This document shows positions 53,095-62,256 of a DNA stretch of 64,000 nucleotides, one piece after another. The position numbers and the translations under genes were made by a program. Each line of letters begins with the position of its first letter. Within the stretch, counting starts at the first letter, position 1. Below the pieces are notes generated by a model, which worked only from the letters and a program-made list of their open reading frames with translations, was not told where the DNA came from and ran no database searches. Source of the stretch: Bacteroidota bacterium (GTDB taxonomy: Bacteria > Bacteroidota > Bacteroidia > Chitinophagales > Chitinophagaceae); assembly GCA_947456625.1 (NCBI GenBank), contig CANGQJ010000001.1:62001-126000 (forward strand). The letters are read 5' to 3'.

Positions 53095-53180
53095 GCCTTG
53101 GTGGTGGAACTGGTAGACACGCAGGACTTAAAATCCTGTGGGCCGCAACGCCCGTGCGGGTTCGATTCCCGCCTGAGGCA
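53095..53180 (+). tRNA. tRNA-Leu(TAA)
   Basis: An 86-nt type II tRNA with a long variable arm. The acceptor GCCTTGG pairs with CTGAGGC, discriminator A; the anticodon stem CAGGA/TCCTG encloses CTTAAAA with anticodon TAA; the T arm is GGTTCGATTCC. Confidence 0.97.
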
Positions 53181-53181
53181 C

Positions 53182-53213
53182 AAAGCCTCTCACGAAAGTG
53201 AGAGGCTTTTTTT
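53182..53213 (+). terminator. Terminator of tRNA-Leu
   Basis: A 12-bp stem AAAGCCTCTCAC/GTGAGAGGCTTT with GAAA loop and seven T residues, almost the same as that behind tRNA-Cys. Confidence 0.93.
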
Positions 53214-53261
53214 ATGCGATGACATGAATCAAGCTTGCTTGAATTCATGGAAGCGCATAAA
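53211..53261. repeat. Long hairpin, first part of repeat behind tRNA-Leu
   Basis: Outer arms TTTATGCG/CGCATAAA and inner arms CATGAATCAAGC/GCTTGAATTCATG (one bulge) around TT. The apex AAGC-TT-GCTT is shared with the hairpin behind tRNA-Cys, while the rest of the stem differs. Confidence 0.8.
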
Positions 53262-53270
53262 AAAAGACAA

Positions 53271-53521
53271 TTAAAATGCATAGCATTTTAATTGAAAGGC
53301 TTTGGGTAAAACCGACTTGATAGGGAAGATGACGAGCAAAGTGAGTCGGCAGTCCTGTTAAAATGCATAGCATTTTAATTGAAAGGCTTTGGGTAAAACC
53401 GACTTGATAGGGAAGACGACGAGCAAAGTGAGTCGGCAGTCCTGTTAAAATGCATAGCATTTTAATTGAAAGGCTTTGGGTAAAACCGACTTGATTGGGA
53501 AGACGACGAGCAAAGTGAGTC
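53271..53521. repeat. 87-bp tandem repeat, 2.9 copies
   Basis: Copies at 53271-53357, 53358-53444 and 53445-53521 (last one lacking ten bases) differ at two positions only. Each unit holds the hairpin TTAAAATGC-ATA-GCATTTTAA, the anchor GGCTTTGGGTAAA, and a CCGACT...AGTCGG stem around 26 bases. The first copy's hairpin is extended to 12 bp by the bases before it. The array fills the gap between tRNA-Leu and the next gene. Confidence 0.93.
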
Positions 53522-53561
53522 AATTTCCTATCATAATATAATTACTATCTTAGCACCAACT

Positions 53562-54548
53562 ATGTCACATTTAAAGGAGAGATCTGATAAAAATTGCTTG
53601 AACTGCGGATCAAAGGTTGCCGGAAGGTATTGCCAATTTTGTGGCCAAGAAAATGTAGAAGTCAAGGAAAGTATTTGGCATTTGATAATGCATTTTATAG
53701 AGGATCTTACACATTTTGATGGTAAACTTTGGAAAACTTTAAAGTTGCTTTTGTTAAAGCCGGCAAGTTTAACCAAATACTATATGGACGGCAAGCGAGC
53801 CACCTATTTGCATCCCATAAGAATGTATTTGTTTGTATCGGCTGTTTTTTTATTAGTAATTTTTTCGGGTGGGCCAAAAAGTCCAGGGGAAATTAAAAAA
53901 GAGGTTAATGCAAAATTAGCTACTCAGGTATCAAAACAAAAACTTGATAGCGCAATAAAAGAGGCAGATAATTTTAAATTACAAATTGGCACTGACACTT
54001 TTAATTATAAAAGTATTGAGTCCTATGAAGCAGCTCAAAATAAACTCCCAGTAACTAAAAAAGATAGTTGGTTTGAGCAAAAAATTGCAATGCGACAAAT
54101 TTATTTATCACAAAAATACAAAGGAGATAAATTTGAAATAGGCAAGGCACTTATTGAGCAGTTTCAACATTATTTTTCGCGTATTTTATATATATCATTG
54201 CCCATTTTTGCATTTTTTGTTTGGGTGTTATATCGACGTAACAAGGAACATTTTTTTGTAGACCATTTAATTTTTAGCATTCACATATACTGTGCATTTT
54301 ATATTATTTTATTTGCAGTAAAAATCATAGACAATGTGTATGAGTTTTTTATGCATAAGCCATTTGTAATTTTAGATGCATTGGTTGCATTTGTACTATT
54401 CTTTTATTTATATAAATCATTACGCAATCATTTTCATCAGTCACGAGCAAAAACAATACTAAAGTTTATTATACTAAGTACTTTAACATTATGCTTAATG
54501 ACTGGTTTAATGCTATTTTTCTTTTTACTTTCTTTATTTAATATATAG
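53562..54548 (+). CDS. DUF3667 zinc-ribbon membrane protein
   Basis: A 328 aa protein. The N-terminus has a zinc ribbon CLNCGSKVAGRYCQFCGQ near 12-29, followed by the DUF3667 segment with LIMHFIEDLTHFDGKLWKTLK and GKRATYLHPIRMYLFVSAVF near 77-96. Four or more membrane helices follow (one near 90-110, others from about 205 to 325), with a hydrophilic loop near 115-190. The function is unknown; the family is common in Bacteroidota. The mazG gene follows after two bases. Confidence 0.88.
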   Translation: MSHLKERSDKNCLNCGSKVAGRYCQFCGQENVEVKESIWHLIMHFIEDLTHFDGKLWKTLKLLLLKPASLTKYYMDGKRATYLHPIRMYLFVSAVFLLVIFSGGPKSPGEIKKEVNAKLATQVSKQKLDSAIKEADNFKLQIGTDTFNYKSIESYEAAQNKLPVTKKDSWFEQKIAMRQIYLSQKYKGDKFEIGKALIEQFQHYFSRILYISLPIFAFFVWVLYRRNKEHFFVDHLIFSIHIYCAFYIILFAVKIIDNVYEFFMHKPFVILDALVAFVLFFYLYKSLRNHFHQSRAKTILKFIILSTLTLCLMTGLMLFFFLLSLFNI

Positions 54549-54550
54549 TT

Positions 54551-55315
54551 ATGTCTGACACACAATTGTCCAAAAGTTTTTTAGAATTAGTGGAGATTAT
54601 GGATACGCTAAGGGAAAAGTGTCCTTGGGATAAAAAGCAAACCATTCATAGTTTAAGAAGTAATACCATTGAGGAATTGTATGAATTAGTGGATGCTATT
54701 ATTGAAGAAGACTGGAAAGGTATACAAGAGGAGCTCGGTGATATTTTATTACACGTTTTGTTTTATGCAAAAATTGGTACCGAACAAGGCCATTTTACTT
54801 TACAAGATTCTATTGAAGGCATTTCAAAAAAATTAATTCATAGGCATCCACATATTTATGGTAATGTTAAAGCAGAAGACGAAGAGACTGTAAAAAAGAA
54901 CTGGGAGCAGTTGAAATTACAAGAAGGTAAAAAATCTTTATTAGAAGGCGTTCCAAATAGTTTACCTGCAATGGTGAAAGCCTTTCGTATTCAACAAAAA
55001 GTAAAACAAGTTGGATTTGAATGGGAAAATAAAGAACAAGTTTGGGATAAGGTAGAAGAGGAAATTGTAGAATTAAAACACGAAATAAAAGTAGGGGATC
55101 AACAAAAAATGGAGCAGGAGTTTGGGGATGTTTTATTTAGTTTAATTAATTATGCCCGCTTTTTAAATATAGACCCCGAAACAGCATTAGAATTGACTAA
55201 TAAAAAGTTCAAACATAGGTTTGAGCTAATGGAAATATATGCAAATAAGCATGGTCTTAATTTAGCTGAAATGACTTTAGCAGAAAAAGACGCACTTTGG
55301 CAAAAAATGAAATAA
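54551..55315 (+). CDS. mazG: Nucleoside triphosphate pyrophosphohydrolase MazG
   Basis: A 254 aa all-alpha NTP pyrophosphatase with two tandem MazG domains. CPWDKKQTIHSLRSNTIEEL and EELGDILLHVLFYAKI give the ExxE...ExxD metal site of the first; the second carries EEEIVELKHEI and EFGDVLFSLINYAR. It removes aberrant dNTPs and helps the stringent-response balance in other bacteria. It is probably transcribed with the DUF3667 gene. Confidence 0.95.
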   Translation: MSDTQLSKSFLELVEIMDTLREKCPWDKKQTIHSLRSNTIEELYELVDAIIEEDWKGIQEELGDILLHVLFYAKIGTEQGHFTLQDSIEGISKKLIHRHPHIYGNVKAEDEETVKKNWEQLKLQEGKKSLLEGVPNSLPAMVKAFRIQQKVKQVGFEWENKEQVWDKVEEEIVELKHEIKVGDQQKMEQEFGDVLFSLINYARFLNIDPETALELTNKKFKHRFELMEIYANKHGLNLAEMTLAEKDALWQKMK

Positions 55316-55318
55316 TGT

Positions 55319-56557
55319 TTATTTAATGTTCAGTTTTTGTATTTCAAGACAGGCTTGAATAAAGGGCCCAATTGCCTTCAAATCATCATCACGTTTAGGC
55401 TCTGATACGTAATAACTATAAGTACCATCGCGGTAAGGTATTCCACCTAATCCTGCTCCGGAAACTGCCTTAGTATAATGCACGCCATCTTTTGCATCCA
55501 TTTCCACAAAAGTATTTATCATGCCATGGTAGGCGTTTGTAAGTGCAGTGGTATAGGATTTGGGAAGGTATCCAAGTCGAATACTTTTAGCCATAGCATA
55601 AATAAACATCGCCGTTCCAGAAGATTCTAAATAATTGCCTTCTTGATTTGCCTTGTTGGTAATTTGCCACCAAACGCCAGATGCTTTGTCTTGATATTTT
55701 AAAAGTACAGGGGTGATTTTGTTTAAAATTTGTATTAATTCTTTTCTTCTTGGATGATTTGCAGGGATATTATCTAGCACATCTACTAGTCCCATTAAAT
55801 ACCATCCCATGGCTCTATTCCAAAATTCAGGGGATTGTCCTGTTTTAGGGTTCGCCCATTTTTGTAAATGACTTTCATCCCAGCCATGATACAGCAATCC
55901 TGTTGCTGGGTCGCGACTGTATTTTTCCATCAAAATAAATTGGTTTATGATGTCATCATATGCTCCAACCTCTTTATTTAAAGAGGCATACTTAGCATAA
56001 AATGGAGCAGCCATATATAATCCATCAAGCCACATTTGAGAAGGATACTTTAATTTATGCCAAAATCCGCCCACTTTATTTCGAGGTTGCCAAGCTAATT
56101 GTTTTCGAAGTAGGGCAGCTGCCTTAAGATACTTTTCATCTTTATAAATTTCATAAAGAAATAATAATTGCCTACCTGCCGGTATATTGTCAAAATTATA
56201 TTCATCTAAAACAAATGTTCTAATATTGCCATCCTCATTTATAAAATGATCTATTATTTTTTTGGTGTAGGCAATATATTTTTGATCATGAGTACTTCTC
56301 CATAGTGCCTCAAATCCAGTTAATACTACACTCATTTCGTAATTCCATACCGCGGGTCGGTTTAATTGCGCTTTTGTGAGGTCTTCGCCTGGTTTAATTT
56401 GATTGTCTTGAAGCAAATGGTTTAAGAATTTTTTTACTACCATGGAATCGGGATAGGTATTCATTACCGTTGCCGCAATTCCGGTTGCATAATTTATTTG
56501 ACCATTTGTTTTTTGAACTAAAATGACAAATAATAAGATGTAGCTAATTTTTTTCAT
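55319..56557 (-). CDS. Glycoside hydrolase family 88/105
   Basis: A secreted (alpha/alpha)6-barrel hydrolase of 412 aa for unsaturated uronic-acid-ended oligosaccharides such as those from pectin lyases (YteR-like). A signal peptide covers about residues 1-19 (MKKISYILLFVILVQKTNG). FWHKLKYPSQMWLDGLYMAAPF near 165-186 contains the catalytic Asp region, FWNRAMGWYLMGLVDVL near 241-257 and SGTAMFIYAMAKSIRLGYL follow. It is the last gene of the minus-strand carbohydrate operon. Confidence 0.9.
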   Translation of the reverse strand: MKKISYILLFVILVQKTNGQINYATGIAATVMNTYPDSMVVKKFLNHLLQDNQIKPGEDLTKAQLNRPAVWNYEMSVVLTGFEALWRSTHDQKYIAYTKKIIDHFINEDGNIRTFVLDEYNFDNIPAGRQLLFLYEIYKDEKYLKAAALLRKQLAWQPRNKVGGFWHKLKYPSQMWLDGLYMAAPFYAKYASLNKEVGAYDDIINQFILMEKYSRDPATGLLYHGWDESHLQKWANPKTGQSPEFWNRAMGWYLMGLVDVLDNIPANHPRRKELIQILNKITPVLLKYQDKASGVWWQITNKANQEGNYLESSGTAMFIYAMAKSIRLGYLPKSYTTALTNAYHGMINTFVEMDAKDGVHYTKAVSGAGLGGIPYRDGTYSYYVSEPKRDDDLKAIGPFIQACLEIQKLNIK

Positions 56558-56584
56558 AACAGGCTATTGTTCTGCAATAAAGTT

Positions 56585-58480
56585 TTATTTGTCCGTTCTA
56601 AATGGTGAAGCAGGAAGCCCATTTTTATTAGATAAATTAGCGCCGTCAGGATTATCCGACCATGCATACCTTACATACTTAGGTGCTAAAATTGATTTTT
56701 TCCATATCACTATTTTGTCACCTTCAATTTTTGCATTTGCCCATTCGAATTTTTTATCTTCACCGGCAATAGCAAAGTAATTTAATGGTTCATTATCACT
56801 TGTTGTCAACCCCAACCCTACATGTGAAAATGAAACCACTATTTTATTGCCATTTATTTCTGCCGATTTAAATAATGGTCCACTATATTCTAAATCAGTT
56901 TCATGATATGCAATGTTTTGAGCTGCTAATGCAAGTCGGTCTCCTACGTCTTTTTTACGATCAGGGTGAACATCATTCCATTCACCTAAATCAATTGCTA
57001 TAGTCATTGCTGTATTTGGTTCACTTAATGCTTTTAATTGTCCGTCTCTTAAAACTGCCCAATTGCTTTCGGAAGGTAAATAGTTCATGTCCATATAACC
57101 AGGCAATTGAACATATAAAAACGGAAGGTTATTGCCATTCCATTTACTTCTCCAATCTCTTATTAAGTTGGTTTGTAAATTTTCATACATTTCTGGTTTC
57201 CCGGTATTGGATTCACCCTGATACCAAACAAAACCCTTACATGTAAAATTTATAATTGGAGCAATCATTGTATTATACAGTGATGTAGGTTTATATGCAT
57301 TAACTGTTCCAGCTCCCGGAATATTATTCTTAGGGTTAAATACTGCCCCAACTTTGTAGTCCCAATATCCTTTTAAATCAATGGTGTCCTTGCCCATAAT
57401 TAAACTATATGGTTTATCCGGCACAAAACCCCCTTTGCCATTAAAGTTTTGAACTCTAATTACAATTGTATTTTTGCCTTCATGTAATAATCCATTAGCA
57501 ATAGGGTATCTTCTTTGAGGGTACATGTAAGTGGTATTGCCAACTTGTGTACCATTTACATATACCTGATCGGCGTCAACTATTCTACCTAAGAATAATT
57601 TTGCAGGTATATTATTCGGAAGCTTTTTTATTTCAATTTCTTTTCTGTACCACATTACGCCATTAAGATTTTTGATACCTTGGTCCTCCCAATAACCTGG
57701 CACATTAATATTATGCCAGCCTTTAGGTATATAATTATTGTCATGCCATTTTTCAACTAAGCCTTTGTCAATGAAAGTAAGAGGAGGGTTGTTAATAACA
57801 GCAGCTCTTTTGATTGGATTAATATATGCGCTATCAATATTTACTAAACCTTCCTTGCTTGTCCACGCTTCAATAGGAGTGCCACCAACACTTGCATTTA
57901 TAATGCCAATTGGGACATGGTATTTGTCATAAATGTTTTTTGCAAAAAAATAGGAAACTGCACCAAATTGTAAAACATCTATAGGGTTTGCCCATTTCCA
58001 ATTTCCTTTTAATAAATCATCGTGTACGTTAGAAGTATCTGTTGCATTTGGTATAGTAAAATTTCTTATTTCAGGATAATTGGCTGTTGCTACCTCGTTT
58101 TCATAACGTACGCTATGCAGTTCCATCTGATGTACCATATTAGATTGACCGGTACAAATCCATACATCGCCAAATAAAACTTCATTTATTGTTATGGTAT
58201 TACTTGCTTGTAGGGTTATTTTATAAGGTCCGCCGGCTTTGGTTGCAGGAAGGGTTAATTTCCATTTACCGTTATTATTGGCACTGGTTTTAAAAGTATG
58301 TTCATTAAAAGTAATTTTTATTTTTTCATTTTTCGCAGCCCATCCCCAAATGTTAACTGGAATGTCTCTTTGTAAAATCATACTATCTCTAATTATTCTT
58401 GGAAGTTTAATTTGAGCATTTGCATTTTCACTAAAGCACATTAAAATAATGGCAATCATTGAGAAAATAAACTTTTTCAT
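56585..58480 (-). CDS. Sialate O-acetylesterase-like carbohydrate esterase
   Basis: A 631 aa secreted SGNH-type esterase. A signal peptide ends near residue 22 (ENANA). The nucleophile Ser113 is in WICTGQSNMVHQMELH, the oxyanion region is WYQGESNTG near 410, and WNDVHPDRKKDVG near 498-510 provides the catalytic His. A beta-galactosidase-like jelly-roll domain is inserted at about 245-370. In this locus it more likely removes acetyl groups from xylan or pectin than from sialic acid. Its ATG follows the GH43 stop directly. Confidence 0.9.
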   Translation of the reverse strand: MKKFIFSMIAIILMCFSENANAQIKLPRIIRDSMILQRDIPVNIWGWAAKNEKIKITFNEHTFKTSANNNGKWKLTLPATKAGGPYKITLQASNTITINEVLFGDVWICTGQSNMVHQMELHSVRYENEVATANYPEIRNFTIPNATDTSNVHDDLLKGNWKWANPIDVLQFGAVSYFFAKNIYDKYHVPIGIINASVGGTPIEAWTSKEGLVNIDSAYINPIKRAAVINNPPLTFIDKGLVEKWHDNNYIPKGWHNINVPGYWEDQGIKNLNGVMWYRKEIEIKKLPNNIPAKLFLGRIVDADQVYVNGTQVGNTTYMYPQRRYPIANGLLHEGKNTIVIRVQNFNGKGGFVPDKPYSLIMGKDTIDLKGYWDYKVGAVFNPKNNIPGAGTVNAYKPTSLYNTMIAPIINFTCKGFVWYQGESNTGKPEMYENLQTNLIRDWRSKWNGNNLPFLYVQLPGYMDMNYLPSESNWAVLRDGQLKALSEPNTAMTIAIDLGEWNDVHPDRKKDVGDRLALAAQNIAYHETDLEYSGPLFKSAEINGNKIVVSFSHVGLGLTTSDNEPLNYFAIAGEDKKFEWANAKIEGDKIVIWKKSILAPKYVRYAWSDNPDGANLSNKNGLPASPFRTDK

Positions 58481-59515
58481 TTAGTTATAAGGTTTAATGG
58501 TTTGAATGGTGCCGTCTTCGTTATAATTTAGTTCGGTAACTTTCATAGAACGTAAATGTGTTACACCCTTGGATAAGCTTGAGTCGTGATAAAATAAATA
58601 CCATTTATCATTAAATTTCAAAATGGAATGATGTGTAGTCCATCCTATTACAGGTTCTAAAATAACACCCGCATAAGTAAAAGGCCCATAAACATTATCG
58701 CCAATGGCGTAACATAACAAATGAGTGTCGCCGGTTGAATAGGAGAAATAATATTTTCCATTATAGATATGCATCCATGATGCTTCAAAAAACCTTTTAT
58801 TTATTTCTCCTTGATTTATTGGATTTCCATGCTCGTCTAAAATAATTAAATCCTTTGGCGTTTCATCAAATTCTAATAAGTTATCTTTAAGCTTTGCCAC
58901 TTTTGAAGTTAACGCTGGTTGGTTATTTTCTGGTAAGAATGCAGTTGGGCTTTCTGGACTGCCACCATTAAATATTCCTTCACGCCACCTTTGTAATTGA
59001 CCGCCCCATATACCACCAAAATAAATATAATAAGAATTATCTGTGTCCTTGAAAACGCATGGGTCAATTGAAAAACTGTTTTGAATAGGTTGCTTTTCTG
59101 CAATAAACGGACCTTTTGGACTGTTGCTAATAGCTACGCCTATCCTAAATATCCCTTCATAATCTTTAGCGGAAAAAAAGATATAGTATTTTCCATTTTT
59201 CTCAACACAATCAGAATCCCACATTTGTTTTTGCGCCCATGGCACATCATTTACATGCAATACAACTCCGTGATCTGTAATTGCTCCATTTGGATGATCC
59301 ATTGAAAAAACATGATAATCCTCCATGGCAAAATGACTACCTAAATCATCAAAAGCTTCACCAGCATCAATATCATGTGAAGGATATATGTATATTTTAT
59401 CTTCAAAAACATGAACAGCAGGATCGGCGGTATAAATATGATTCACTAAAGGAGCTGAAATAGCCCTTGCATTTAAATCATCAAAATTAATATCTTCAAT
59501 ATTTTCTTCTGGCAT
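58481..59515 (-). CDS. Glycoside hydrolase family 43
   Basis: A 344 aa five-bladed beta-propeller enzyme without a signal peptide, so it acts in the cytoplasm. The catalytic base is in YTADPAVHVFEDKIY near 28-42, the pKa-tuning Asp in SIDPCVFKDTDNSYYIYFGG near 148-167, and the acid Glu in RFFEASWMHIYNGKYY near 240-255. Likely activities are beta-xylosidase or alpha-arabinofuranosidase. It would cleave oligosaccharides brought in by the MFS symporter gene just upstream. Confidence 0.9.
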   Translation of the reverse strand: MPEENIEDINFDDLNARAISAPLVNHIYTADPAVHVFEDKIYIYPSHDIDAGEAFDDLGSHFAMEDYHVFSMDHPNGAITDHGVVLHVNDVPWAQKQMWDSDCVEKNGKYYIFFSAKDYEGIFRIGVAISNSPKGPFIAEKQPIQNSFSIDPCVFKDTDNSYYIYFGGIWGGQLQRWREGIFNGGSPESPTAFLPENNQPALTSKVAKLKDNLLEFDETPKDLIILDEHGNPINQGEINKRFFEASWMHIYNGKYYFSYSTGDTHLLCYAIGDNVYGPFTYAGVILEPVIGWTTHHSILKFNDKWYLFYHDSSLSKGVTHLRSMKVTELNYNEDGTIQTIKPYN

Positions 59516-59521
59516 TGATTT

Positions 59522-60988
59522 TTATTTTCTTTTTTCTTTTAAATCAGATTCAATTTGGAGCTCCATTTTTTTATCAATTCCATACCAAAATAATAAACAA
59601 GCCCCACTAATAAATATTACACCAGGCACAATGCTTGATAATAATTTAATTCCTTCTATAGCAGATGCAGTTTGCTTTAAAGCATCTGCATTGTATCCAA
59701 AAATACCCAAAAGCCATGCGCTTATGGCACCTCCTACACTAAGTCCTACTTTTAGACCAAAAATCATGGCTGAAAAAATAATAGCAGTTGCTCTTCTGTT
59801 ATTTTTCCATTCACTGAAATCAGCAACATCGGCAATCATTGCCCACAATAAAGGAATAGTTATACCGTATATAAATCCATGTAAAGTTTGCATTAAAACA
59901 TAAGCGCTAACCGAACTATTATTCAATAAATTTATTGCAATTAAACAAAAGGCAGAAAGGGTCAAGAAAATTCCAAATACATTTCGCTTTCCAAATTTGT
60001 CTGCAAGTGGTTTAGAAAAAAATATACCAATAATCATGGCAATAGTGCTACAAGCACCCACAATACTTGAAACCGCATAAGGGGCACTACCTGGTTTATA
60101 AAACTCTTCAAATGCTGCTTTTCCAAAATGGTTGCTTAAGCCGTTTAACATGTCATTAAAACCTATGCTATTTAAAAATGATATTTGACTATCCTCTGTT
60201 AAGAAGTTTTTTAAATAATAAATATTAACACCGCCTTTTATAGACAGGGTAATGAAAACTAATATAGTTAATGTAAGCATGATAATCCACGGCTTATTTT
60301 TAGTTAAGTCGGTAAGATCCTGTAGTATGGGTGTTTTTTGTTCTTTAGGTGGAGTAATTCTTTCCTTTGTAGTTAAGAAAGTAATGATAAAACAAATGAT
60401 GCCTGTTATAGCAAATACAAACATTACTTTTTCAAATCCAGCAGCCTTGTCGCCATGTCCAAGTGAAATTGCCAGTGGCAATAGCAACACTTGAATTATA
60501 AATTGCGCAGCCATAACTGCAACAAATCGGTAAGAGGACAAGCTATTTCTTTCTTTCATATCCCCAGTTAATACACCACTTAGCGCTGAATAGGGTAGGT
60601 TATTAGCAGAGTATATAATTACCAATAAAAAATAGGTTATAAAAGCATATGTAAGTTTGCCTGTTTCATTAAAATTCGGGGTAGAGAATGCAAGTAATGC
60701 AATCACGCCAAATGGAATTGCAGTCCAAAGTACCCAAGGACGAAATTTTCCCCATTTTGTGTTGGTACGATCTGCTATAGCACCCATTATTATATTAAAA
60801 AATGCACCTACAACACCGCCAATAAGCATGACCATACTTGCTTTTGCCGGCGGAATTTTATAAATGTCCGTATAGAAAAATGCTAAAAAAGCAAGGAGCG
60901 TTTGGAAAATTAAATTTGCAGCTAAGTCGCCAAGGCTGTAACCAATTTTCTCCAAAACAGATAATTTTTGTGAGGAAGTATTAGTCAT
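59522..60988 (-). CDS. GPH-family sugar:cation symporter (MFS)
   Basis: A 488 aa inner-membrane transporter with 12 helices of the glycoside-pentoside-hexuronide family. SVLEKIGYSLGDLAANLIFQ at the start and ADRTNTKWGKFRPWVLW near 71-87 are the family marks, as in MelB and xyloside transporters. A longer loop near 255-310 is unusual. With GH43 next to it, import of xylo- or arabino-oligosaccharides is likely. Confidence 0.92.
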   Translation of the reverse strand: MTNTSSQKLSVLEKIGYSLGDLAANLIFQTLLAFLAFFYTDIYKIPPAKASMVMLIGGVVGAFFNIIMGAIADRTNTKWGKFRPWVLWTAIPFGVIALLAFSTPNFNETGKLTYAFITYFLLVIIYSANNLPYSALSGVLTGDMKERNSLSSYRFVAVMAAQFIIQVLLLPLAISLGHGDKAAGFEKVMFVFAITGIICFIITFLTTKERITPPKEQKTPILQDLTDLTKNKPWIIMLTLTILVFITLSIKGGVNIYYLKNFLTEDSQISFLNSIGFNDMLNGLSNHFGKAAFEEFYKPGSAPYAVSSIVGACSTIAMIIGIFFSKPLADKFGKRNVFGIFLTLSAFCLIAINLLNNSSVSAYVLMQTLHGFIYGITIPLLWAMIADVADFSEWKNNRRATAIIFSAMIFGLKVGLSVGGAISAWLLGIFGYNADALKQTASAIEGIKLLSSIVPGVIFISGACLLFWYGIDKKMELQIESDLKEKRK

Positions 60989-61008
60989 GATTAGTATTTA
61001 GAGTGGGT

Positions 61009-62046
61009 TTATTTTGATTTACTTTTTCTTGTAGAAGATGCCCTAATTATTAATTTAGATTCAATAATCGTTGAAGTACTTGTTGTATTTTTGTTATTTT
61101 CTTTTTCATAGATACTATTTAATAGAGTTCTTGCTGCCACTTCCCCCATTGTAATTCCAGGGTAATTTATAGTTGTTAATTTAGGTGCTACTAGCGTGCA
61201 TACAATATCATTATTAAAGCCAACAATTGCGATATCCTCTGGTATTTTAATTTTTAAATCCTTTAAAGTTTGCATGACAATTGCTGCTGAAATATCATTG
61301 GTTACAAAAATACCATCGGGCATTGGCTTCATTTTACTAATTTTATTGGCTACTTCAATACAAGCCTCTTTTTGTAAGTCATTTACAAAAACATTACTTT
61401 CTTTAAAAGGGATTTCGTTTTTCTTTAGTGCTTGTTTATAACCCTCAAATCTTTGCTCGTAAACGTTTCTGGTAAGGAATCCAGTTATATGAACAATATT
61501 TTTACAACCTTGATCTATTAAGTGTTGAGTTGCGTCATAACCTGCCTTTTGATTATTAATTGTAACATTGTCCCAATTATTTTTTTCTTCAACACGATCA
61601 AAAAACACAACAGGAACATTTTTTTTATGGTACTGTTCAAAGTGAGATAAATCCTTTGTTTCATATGTAAGTGAAGCAAGTATGCCGTCTACTCTTTTAT
61701 GAAATAAATTATTAGTGTTGGCTACTTCCATTTTAGCAGACTCGGCCGAGTGTGCAATTATAATGTCAAATACGGTCTTAGAAAGTATGTTTTCAATTCC
61801 GGCCAATACCGAAATCATGAAATGAGAATTTAACTCATGCATGATTACACCTATGGTATAAGTTTTTCTATTGCGAAGTGAACTTGCAAAATAATTTGTT
61901 TGATATCCTTTTTGATTGGCGAAACTTACTATCTTTTTTTTAGTTGCAGGTTTAACCGAGGGGTCGTCTTTTAAAGCGCGACTAACCGTTGCAATAGAAT
62001 AATTTAATGCTTTTGCAATATCATAAATGGTGACCTCTTTTTGCAT
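61009..62046 (-). CDS. LacI-family transcriptional regulator
   Basis: A 345 aa LacI/GalR regulator. The helix-turn-helix is TIYDIAKALNYSIATVSRAL near 6-25 followed by the hinge helix; the periplasmic-binding-protein-like effector domain runs from about 62 to 335. It is divergent from xylA, and a palindrome of LacI type lies in between at 62097-62120, so it probably represses both arms until a xylose-type sugar is present. Confidence 0.95.
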   Translation of the reverse strand: MQKEVTIYDIAKALNYSIATVSRALKDDPSVKPATKKKIVSFANQKGYQTNYFASSLRNRKTYTIGVIMHELNSHFMISVLAGIENILSKTVFDIIIAHSAESAKMEVANTNNLFHKRVDGILASLTYETKDLSHFEQYHKKNVPVVFFDRVEEKNNWDNVTINNQKAGYDATQHLIDQGCKNIVHITGFLTRNVYEQRFEGYKQALKKNEIPFKESNVFVNDLQKEACIEVANKISKMKPMPDGIFVTNDISAAIVMQTLKDLKIKIPEDIAIVGFNNDIVCTLVAPKLTTINYPGITMGEVAARTLLNSIYEKENNKNTTSTSTIIESKLIIRASSTRKSKSK

Positions 62047-62096
62047 ACAATGGTTTAGGGATAGTGTAATTTAGGGAAAATATGATTTTTTCAAAA

Positions 62097-62120
62097 AAAA
62101 ATGTAAACGGTTACATTTTT
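62097..62120. promoter_or_regulatory. LacI-type operator
   Basis: Arms AAAAATGTAA and TTACATTTTT flank ACGG, giving the core TGTAAACGGTTACA, close to the usual LacI-family core TGTAAACGNTTACA. It lies 50 bases before the regulator start and 136 before xylA. Confidence 0.8.
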
Positions 62121-62142
62121 CCGAAAATATTTATATATTCGG
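62121..62142. repeat. Second palindrome beside the operator
   Basis: Arms CCGAAAATAT and ATATATTCGG around TT, with one mismatched pair, directly abut the operator. It may be a half-conserved second site or part of the xylA promoter region; TATATTCG inside it is one base off TANNTTTG. Confidence 0.5.
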
Positions 62143-62256
62143 TATTACATCTACCAAACGATTCCTTGCCCTTAATCCCATTTAAGCGTATTTGGCTATT
62201 TAGGAGTAGTTGTAAAACAAGTATTCATTATTATAAAATATATAAATTAAGTATTT

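Noticed and set aside
53245-53523. 92-codon minus-strand frame made of 29-residue repeats
   Set aside because: The repeat length in residues follows only from the 87-bp DNA period. The frame runs through hairpins of a structured repeat and has no promoter; the non-tandem copy behind tRNA-Cys does not keep the same peptide.
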